A DNA stretch of 64,000 nucleotides from DATKJY01 sp964540105. GTDB lineage: Bacteria; Zixibacteria; MSB-5A5; GN15; FEB-12. This document shows, piece after piece, positions 60,001 through 64,000 of the stretch; the stretch's first letter is position 1; each line of letters opens with the position of its first letter. The stretch spans positions 62,001 to 126,000 of the forward strand of contig CAZILL010000003.1 of the NCBI GenBank assembly GCA_964540105.1, read 5' to 3'. The notes under the pieces are model-generated. The model was not told the origin of the DNA. It made no database searches and saw nothing but the letters and a program-made list of their open reading frames with translations. A program made the position numbers and the translations under genes.

Positions 60001-60025
60001 GCAACGTCCGGCGGAGACCTTGTGA
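57014..60025 (+). CDS. DUF2723 (TMEM260-like) polytopic membrane protein with TPR tail
   Basis: 1003 residues starting at TTG 57014 (AGGTGAG just upstream). FWDCGEFIAVSHILGIPHPPGT in its first loop holds the acidic residues typical of DUF2723, a family related to protein O-mannosyltransferases (GT-C fold). More than ten membrane helices run to about residue 660; then a soluble part with YGDNDTFPLWCLQEAFG and, from about 830, TPR-like helices (AERLMRRLHEKMPDN, LLGRVRRKAGNSSEAEAI). It is probably a glycosyltransferase acting on a lipid-linked sugar outside the membrane. Its stop overlaps the GTG of a glycosyltransferase, and further sugar-transfer genes follow. Confidence 0.85.
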   Translation: MRNEWVNSFDRTNAVVAAGVWFAVLVVYLMTKAPTVTFWDCGEFIAVSHILGIPHPPGTPLYVMISRLFATLPLYADQAARINFLTVLCSSMTPVFAYLSGVRILRTWFVTDNSPYSRMLTYAGAASGALFLAFSATNWGNSVEAEVYGMSMLIFVSVLWLTLVYHETPDGLRADAIMLFVVYLAFLGIAIHPTTFLVLPIAALFFVVKKGAPRSVWFLAAVFIFFELFLVFALSSRPGEVPYFVPVTVVLILYLFYVFSCPTISRAALLMGIGLLGSAAPLVGVLSSAVIALTSGSGVPTEPPSVLLRWVGGISFVVTLALALYWSARYLLSRDQRGEEQQHTFVPSLFVIGAGVMAAILLLDKLRGYTAFAVVSIAVLIIVGSVVRSHLRWPILIAMAGVSLVALAVRPFVLGIAASTAVVLVLGFYFKSETWKAALLIIVAAGVGYSVHLFVPIRSAQDPYINENAPSKSISAFVNYLERKQYGSQSMTSRMFTRRAEWENQFGDYRRMGFWHFFSNQYGLNGPKFFVLFVLGLLGLWEGIRIRSPYGLLLSLLILISSVGLVLYMNFADGTRQHPVTGADYIEVRDRDYFFTPAFLLFGLAIGLGISATLQYVRQTMLRLNNPIRGVILGVGLGLFLIPVYTVKANYFESDRSNNYLAYDYAWNLLQSADPNAVLITYGDNDTFPLWCLQEAFGVRKDVRNVNLSLANTKWYIKQVRDYMKLDLGWNDQQIDSLRPYRSQDGRVFQIQDQVVDAIIDHNHGRFPINFSVTVADDGRKYHGQSARDRLVLSGLKWRFKEAADGMVAAVDESIQFLESDKFQMRGLDDPTVYKDENMTRLTSNYANAFMAIADSLSNAGRGADAERLMRRLHEKMPDNFDAISYLASLYANRGQVGPLTDLVAETRSGDTDWLRTLLGRVRRKAGNSSEAEAILSQVLGTRPSYRPAYEELIRLYSETRQMDKLGALFSAWLKSNPDDKQTQRILEDMKAGRYEQRPAETL

Positions 60026-61137
60026 AAATCTTAGCGCTAAACTGGAATGATCTGGCGAATCCGAACGCCGGGGGCGCTGAAGTACACCTGGAGGAACTGC
60101 TCCGGCGATTGGTGACATATGGTCACGACGTTACTCTCTTCTGCTCGGGATTCAAGGGCTGCTTAAGGGAAGAGATGATTCACGGAGTACGGATTATTCG
60201 TCGGGGGAACCGCTTCAATTTCAACCTGATTGCGCCCTTTCATCTCAGACGATTGGCGCGATCACATCGTTTCGATCTGCTCATTGAAGACATCAACAAG
60301 ATTCCGTTCTATACGCCGCTCTACCTGAACATCAAGACTCTGGTAGTCATTCCACATCTCTTTGCGACGACCGTCTTTCAGGAGATAAACATGCTCCTGG
60401 GGACCTACATCTATCTCGCTGAGCGTCCGCTCGTCAGAGTCTATCGCGGATTCCCATTCAACGTAATTTCAGAATCGACCGCTGATGATATCGCGGCTCG
60501 CGGCGTTCCTCGCGCAGATATTTCGATCATTCACTGCGGCATTGATCGGGCGATCTATTCGTATGATCAGTCGGTGAGGAAATTTGACCGGCCGACGATT
60601 CTGTATTTGGGGAGAATCAAGAAATACAAGTCAATCCAGCATCTGATCATTGCGTTCACATCGATTAAAGAGCACATTCCGGAGGCACGCTTAATGATTG
60701 TAGGAGACGGTGACTACTTGCCTAAGCTGAAGTTACTCGCATCGACGCTCGGCGTTTCGGATTCGGTTGAATTTCCGGGCTTCGTGAGTCAGGCAGAGAA
60801 AGTAGAGCGGATGCGGCGCGCCCACGTCTGTGTCCTGCCGTCGCTGAAGGAGGGGTGGGGACTGACGAACATAGAGGCAAACTCGGTGGGCACAACTGTG
60901 ATCGCTGCGAATTCGCCGGGGCTGCGCGACTCCGTACGGGACGGGGTGACCGGTTATCTCTTCGAATACGGCAACACGACGCGTCTGGCCGAGCACTTGA
61001 AAAAGGTGCTCTTGGACGAGAAGACGCGCCAGCAACTGGAGAGAGGCGGGCTGGCCTGGGCGGAGCAATTCGATTGGGACACGGCGGCAAGGAAATTCGA
61101 TGAGCTGATACGAACGGTAGGAGGCGGGCGATCGTGA
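60022..61137 (+). CDS. Glycosyltransferase family 4 (GT-B fold)
   Basis: 371 residues from GTG 60022, overlapping the previous stop. N-terminal NPNAGGAEVHLEELLRRL is the acceptor-side motif of GT4 enzymes. The C-terminal nucleotide-sugar domain has ILYLGRIKKYKSIQHL, LMIVGDGDYLPKL and VLPSLKEGWGLTNIEANSVG, with the E(x7)E-type acidic motif. It transfers a sugar from a nucleotide- or lipid-linked donor; the donor is not predictable. It overlaps the next gene by four bases, so the run is translationally coupled. Confidence 0.92.
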   Translation: MKILALNWNDLANPNAGGAEVHLEELLRRLVTYGHDVTLFCSGFKGCLREEMIHGVRIIRRGNRFNFNLIAPFHLRRLARSHRFDLLIEDINKIPFYTPLYLNIKTLVVIPHLFATTVFQEINMLLGTYIYLAERPLVRVYRGFPFNVISESTADDIAARGVPRADISIIHCGIDRAIYSYDQSVRKFDRPTILYLGRIKKYKSIQHLIIAFTSIKEHIPEARLMIVGDGDYLPKLKLLASTLGVSDSVEFPGFVSQAEKVERMRRAHVCVLPSLKEGWGLTNIEANSVGTTVIAANSPGLRDSVRDGVTGYLFEYGNTTRLAEHLKKVLLDEKTRQQLERGGLAWAEQFDWDTAARKFDELIRTVGGGRS

Positions 61138-62150
61138 AAGCGCAACAAAAGCGTGCAGTCTATGTCATCATCGGATTATTGATTTCGCTCGTTCTTGTCT
61201 GGGCCCTGTTTCGGAATATCAACTTCGGTGAACTGGTCCAAGCCTTGAGTAGCGCGAATTACCTATGGCTCATTCCCAACATAATCCTGGTCATCTCCGC
61301 CATGCATCAACGAGCGTGGCGCTGGCAGTTCATGATGGCGCCGATCAAGAAAGTCGGCTTCGACAAGCTCCTCTCAGCTACGTGTATAGGGTTCATGGCC
61401 AACAACGTCCTCCCCCTGCGACTGGGTGAGTTTGTTCGGGCGTATTCGCTGTCATGGCAAGACAAGGAGATCACTAAATCGGCTTCGCTGGCGACAATTT
61501 TTGTCGAGCGCATGGTCTTTGACCTCGTGATCTTGCTCATGATCTTTGGGGGAGTGGTCGGAATGTCGCAACTGTCAGTACAAGAGGAGATGCGAGAGGG
61601 AACTCTGGTCGCGGTGGGGATCGCGCTGGTAGGGATTCTCTTCATCTTTGCACTGGCGTTCAAGCCCGCACGCTCGGGTAGAATCCTGTCGCGCATTCTC
61701 ATCGTTGCTCCGCAATCGGTGACAGCGAGGATCAATGACGTCGTCATGAAATTCTCGCGTGGTCTTGAATTCATCAAGAATTTCAAAACGCTCAGCATCG
61801 TCTCGCTGCAGACCCTGGTGCTGTGGCTGTTCATGGGGCTCTCCAATTACTTCGTGTTTCTGGCGTTTGGCTTCGACCTCCCGCTCTCGGCCTCATACGT
61901 TCTGCTTGTAGTCGTTTCGATTTCCATCCTGATCCCTTCCTCTCCGGGCTTTGTCGGTGTCTATCATGCCGGTACAGTTTGGACGTTAGCGCAATACCCG
62001 GGGATCACCAAAGAACAGGCGCTCTCGTTTGCGCTGGTGCTGCATGCGGCCCAGTACATCCCGATCACAGCCATGGGTTTCTATTACCTGAAGAAGGAAC
62101 ATCTCTCGCTCAAGGTGCTTGAGGAAGAGGCCGCCGAGAAGCCGGACTAA
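61134..62150 (+). CDS. Lysylphosphatidylglycerol synthase-type membrane protein (flippase-like, UPF0104)
   Basis: 338 residues from GTG 61134. About seven or eight membrane helices; family features include ANNVLPLRLGEFVRAY, LATIFVERMVFDLVILL and SPGFVGVYHAGTVWTLAQYPG. This corresponds to the membrane half of MprF/AglD-type proteins, without the catalytic LPG synthase domain. Members are thought to translocate lipid-linked substrates. Between a GT4 and a GT39-like gene it may flip or help synthesise a lipid-linked sugar for them (inference). Confidence 0.87.
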   Translation: MKAQQKRAVYVIIGLLISLVLVWALFRNINFGELVQALSSANYLWLIPNIILVISAMHQRAWRWQFMMAPIKKVGFDKLLSATCIGFMANNVLPLRLGEFVRAYSLSWQDKEITKSASLATIFVERMVFDLVILLMIFGGVVGMSQLSVQEEMREGTLVAVGIALVGILFIFALAFKPARSGRILSRILIVAPQSVTARINDVVMKFSRGLEFIKNFKTLSIVSLQTLVLWLFMGLSNYFVFLAFGFDLPLSASYVLLVVVSISILIPSSPGFVGVYHAGTVWTLAQYPGITKEQALSFALVLHAAQYIPITAMGFYYLKKEHLSLKVLEEEAAEKPD

Positions 62151-62198
62151 GCCGGCAGTGGAATAACTTACGCAAACCATCCCCCTTACGTCGGTATC

Positions 62199-64000
62199 AT
62201 GCAAAAACACCAATTGCCAAGCGGCCAAGCCAGGAGGAGAGAAGCCCTGTTTCGTCGCTGGATCATCGGATTAGTGCTACTCTCGGCCATCCTGCGTTTG
62301 TGGTTTCTGTTCTACGGGGATGTCTTGCCCGTTATGTGGGATGCGCGACGATACTCAGCGGCCGCTCTCGGATTGATCAGCTTTGTTGACGGCGCGAATG
62401 CTCCTACGAAGCCCGAAGAGAAAGAGTCTCCGAACCGTCTCAAGTACTACAACGACAAATATATTCAGGGAGAACAGATTGTCTGGAAACCGTATTCTCC
62501 AAGTACGCTGAAAGCGGCACGAAATGACATTCTGATCGGCGGGCCCCTCTATCCTCTTGTATTAGCGACCGTGTTCTATGTTTCTCCGGCTTCAGATCTC
62601 TTTGTCGCGCGTTCTGTCGGCGTGCTCATGGATCTGACTTCGACTCTGCTCATTCTCCTGATTGCAGCGCGGCTTGTAGGACGCAAGGCGGCGATAGTCG
62701 TGGGGATTATCTACGCAACATACTTCCCATTCATTCAAACATCGACAATGCTCCTATTGGAGAACTCGACGACACTCCTCATGCTCTTGTCATTGTACTT
62801 TCTGCTTCGGACAAGGGACGACGGCGGACGCCGGTCACTGCTTATGGGCGGGGTCACTTCGGCCTTGCTGATTCTGAATAAACCGTCGGCCATGTTCCTG
62901 TGGGCGCCCCTTGCCTGCGCCCTCTTTGTTTCGTGGCGCGATGAGTATTCGATGCGAGAGAGAGTGCGCCGCATCGCGATCTACCTGGCCCCCACAGGGA
63001 TTGTTCTCGGGACATGGCTGACAATCGCCAGCGTGATCTATGGGCAGTTGACGTTGAAGGAGCCGACATATCAGGAATCCAGCCTGAGGCAGTCGTCGGC
63101 GGTGGAATCGGAAGGATACGACTTGGACATTGTAGCTCTCAACTTCTGGACAAGGCCCGTCTACAGCAATCTCCTGAGCAATTGGCTCGAATACGGAGGT
63201 CTGTTCGTCAAGAAATTCACGCGCTTGTGGTCGAGGCCGTTCAACGACTTCAGGCGGAACTTCCTCTTCCCATATAAGTTCGACGAACAGTTTCATGTCG
63301 CGATCATGTTGTTCGGGTTCATAGGACTCGTCCTGCTGGTATTGACCAATCTCAAGACAGCTGTCTGGCCAGTGGGTATTATCTTCTACTATACGGCGAT
63401 CCACGTCGTATTCCATTCGGTGTCACGTTACAGTTTTAGCGCGATTCCGATGGTCGTAATCGGTGTCGGCTTTCTGTTTGTTTCAGTGGGCGACAGTCTT
63501 CGGGGTAGCAATCGATTGAAGTGGGCTCAGTTCGCGGGTTTCGCCACGGCGATAGTGATGGCATGGGTAATTGATGTTCGATGGATCGAGACGGTATTTG
63601 GGGGGAGCATTTCGAAAAGCATAGTATATGCGGGGTTGATCGCAAAGACGCTGCTTCTTGCAGTTGGTTTGATTCTTCTCCAGAAGTTACTGCTGAGCGC
63701 TGTACCTCGGGTGAAGCGAGTGTTGTTTGTGGCAACGATCACTTTCTCACTCGCTTTGGTCGGCTGGAACAGCGTGCTGGCGCGGGATAGCTGGTCCGAT
63801 TTCGCGGCTCCGTTGACCGATCCCGGCATGAGGGCCGGAACACGATTATATATCTCGCAATTCGAGATTGTGGATTCTGCTGCGGTCCTGGCGGTCGTCG
63901 TGGACGTGAATTCTGGAAGGGAAGTAAGCGGATCGTATACACTCAGGGTCGGAAATCTCGTCAGGGACTTTCGCGTCGCGGTCGACCCGCCAAGCAACGA
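62199..64000 (+). CDS. GT39/ArnT-like membrane glycosyltransferase (3' end outside window)
   Basis: An open frame continues to the window edge without a stop (about 600 codons). The N-terminal helix is followed by a periplasmic loop with VMWDARRYSAAALGL, an acidic motif as in PMT/ArnT GT-C enzymes. More than ten hydrophobic segments follow (LLILLIAARLVG, IVVGIIYATYFPF, LLMGGVTSALLILNKPSA). ATG 62199 is the first start but has no ribosome site. CTG 62247 has AGGAGGAGA 9 bases upstream and opens directly on the first membrane helix (FRRWIIGLVLLSAIL), so it may be the true start. The substrate is probably a polyprenyl-phosphate sugar. Last visible gene of the glycosylation set. Confidence 0.82.
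   Translation, partial: MQKHQLPSGQARRREALFRRWIIGLVLLSAILRLWFLFYGDVLPVMWDARRYSAAALGLISFVDGANAPTKPEEKESPNRLKYYNDKYIQGEQIVWKPYSPSTLKAARNDILIGGPLYPLVLATVFYVSPASDLFVARSVGVLMDLTSTLLILLIAARLVGRKAAIVVGIIYATYFPFIQTSTMLLLENSTTLLMLLSLYFLLRTRDDGGRRSLLMGGVTSALLILNKPSAMFLWAPLACALFVSWRDEYSMRERVRRIAIYLAPTGIVLGTWLTIASVIYGQLTLKEPTYQESSLRQSSAVESEGYDLDIVALNFWTRPVYSNLLSNWLEYGGLFVKKFTRLWSRPFNDFRRNFLFPYKFDEQFHVAIMLFGFIGLVLLVLTNLKTAVWPVGIIFYYTAIHVVFHSVSRYSFSAIPMVVIGVGFLFVSVGDSLRGSNRLKWAQFAGFATAIVMAWVIDVRWIETVFGGSISKSIVYAGLIAKTLLLAVGLILLQKLLLSAVPRVKRVLFVATITFSLALVGWNSVLARDSWSDFAAPLTDPGMRAGTRLYISQFEIVDSAAVLAVVVDVNSGREVSGSYTLRVGNLVRDFRVAVDPPSN

Overview
The window is chromosomal DNA of a Gram-negative bacterium. An outer membrane is implied by several signal-peptide beta-barrel proteins, a porin with multiheme cytochromes, and an outer-membrane lipoprotein. 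The mix of secreted dockerin-type proteins, abundant PAS/GAF hybrid kinases, a Bacillus-like rib operon and an hrcA-grpE-dnaK-dnaJ-prmA-rsmE string suggests an uncultured lineage near the FCB group, for example a Zixibacteria-like organism. That placement is inference only. Apart from two near-identical palindromic repeats I see no insertion sequence, phage, integrase or CRISPR array, so this looks like ordinary chromosome with lineage-specific islands.

Layout. 1-7.6 kb: end of a biotin carboxylase and its biotin carrier protein, three small outer-membrane barrels, then a thiolase, 3-hydroxyacyl-CoA dehydrogenase and two acyl-CoA dehydrogenases (short-chain acyl-CoA / beta-oxidation module). 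7.8-10.5 kb: ilvE-rpiB-glyA. 10.9-13.7 kb: a large secreted dockerin-type protein, followed by two palindromic repeats and tRNA-Leu(UAA). 14.4-18.0 kb (minus strand): a three-gene porin-cytochrome conduit made of a decaheme periplasmic cytochrome, a beta-barrel and a hexaheme surface lipoprotein. 18.4-26.3 kb: FAD-linked 2-hydroxyacid dehydrogenase, glutamate dehydrogenase, a WbpB-like sugar dehydrogenase and a 1260-residue hybrid kinase with a heme-c-type sensor domain. 26.7-32.0 kb: HD-like protein, homoaconitase-like enzyme, MmgE/PrpD protein and an alpha-proteobacterial-type HisRS. 32.1-37.2 kb: a membrane polyferredoxin behind an FNR-like palindrome, a methyltransferase, a PrsW-like membrane protein, a ROK kinase, a small membrane protein and tRNA-Phe. 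37.9-44.4 kb: heat-shock operon with prmA and rsmE. 44.4-52.8 kb: prepilin peptidase, three sensor/kinase proteins, EF-P and RNase HIII. 52.8-56.9 kb: FMN riboswitch and ribD-ribE-ribBA-ribH-nusB. 57.0-64.0 kb: translationally coupled cell-surface glycosylation genes, the last cut by the window edge.

How it fits together. The acyl-CoA genes, amino-acid enzymes and 2-hydroxyacid dehydrogenase would release reducing equivalents. The polyferredoxin (quinone side) and the porin-cytochrome conduit (outer membrane) offer a route to move electrons to an extracellular acceptor. The nearby kinase with a CxxCH sensor could report redox state. The conduit is the most notable system here. Other points of interest are a probable CUG start codon for riboflavin synthase, a compact riboswitch terminator whose U-tract touches the ribD start codon, and the FNR-like site placed for an almost leaderless transcript.
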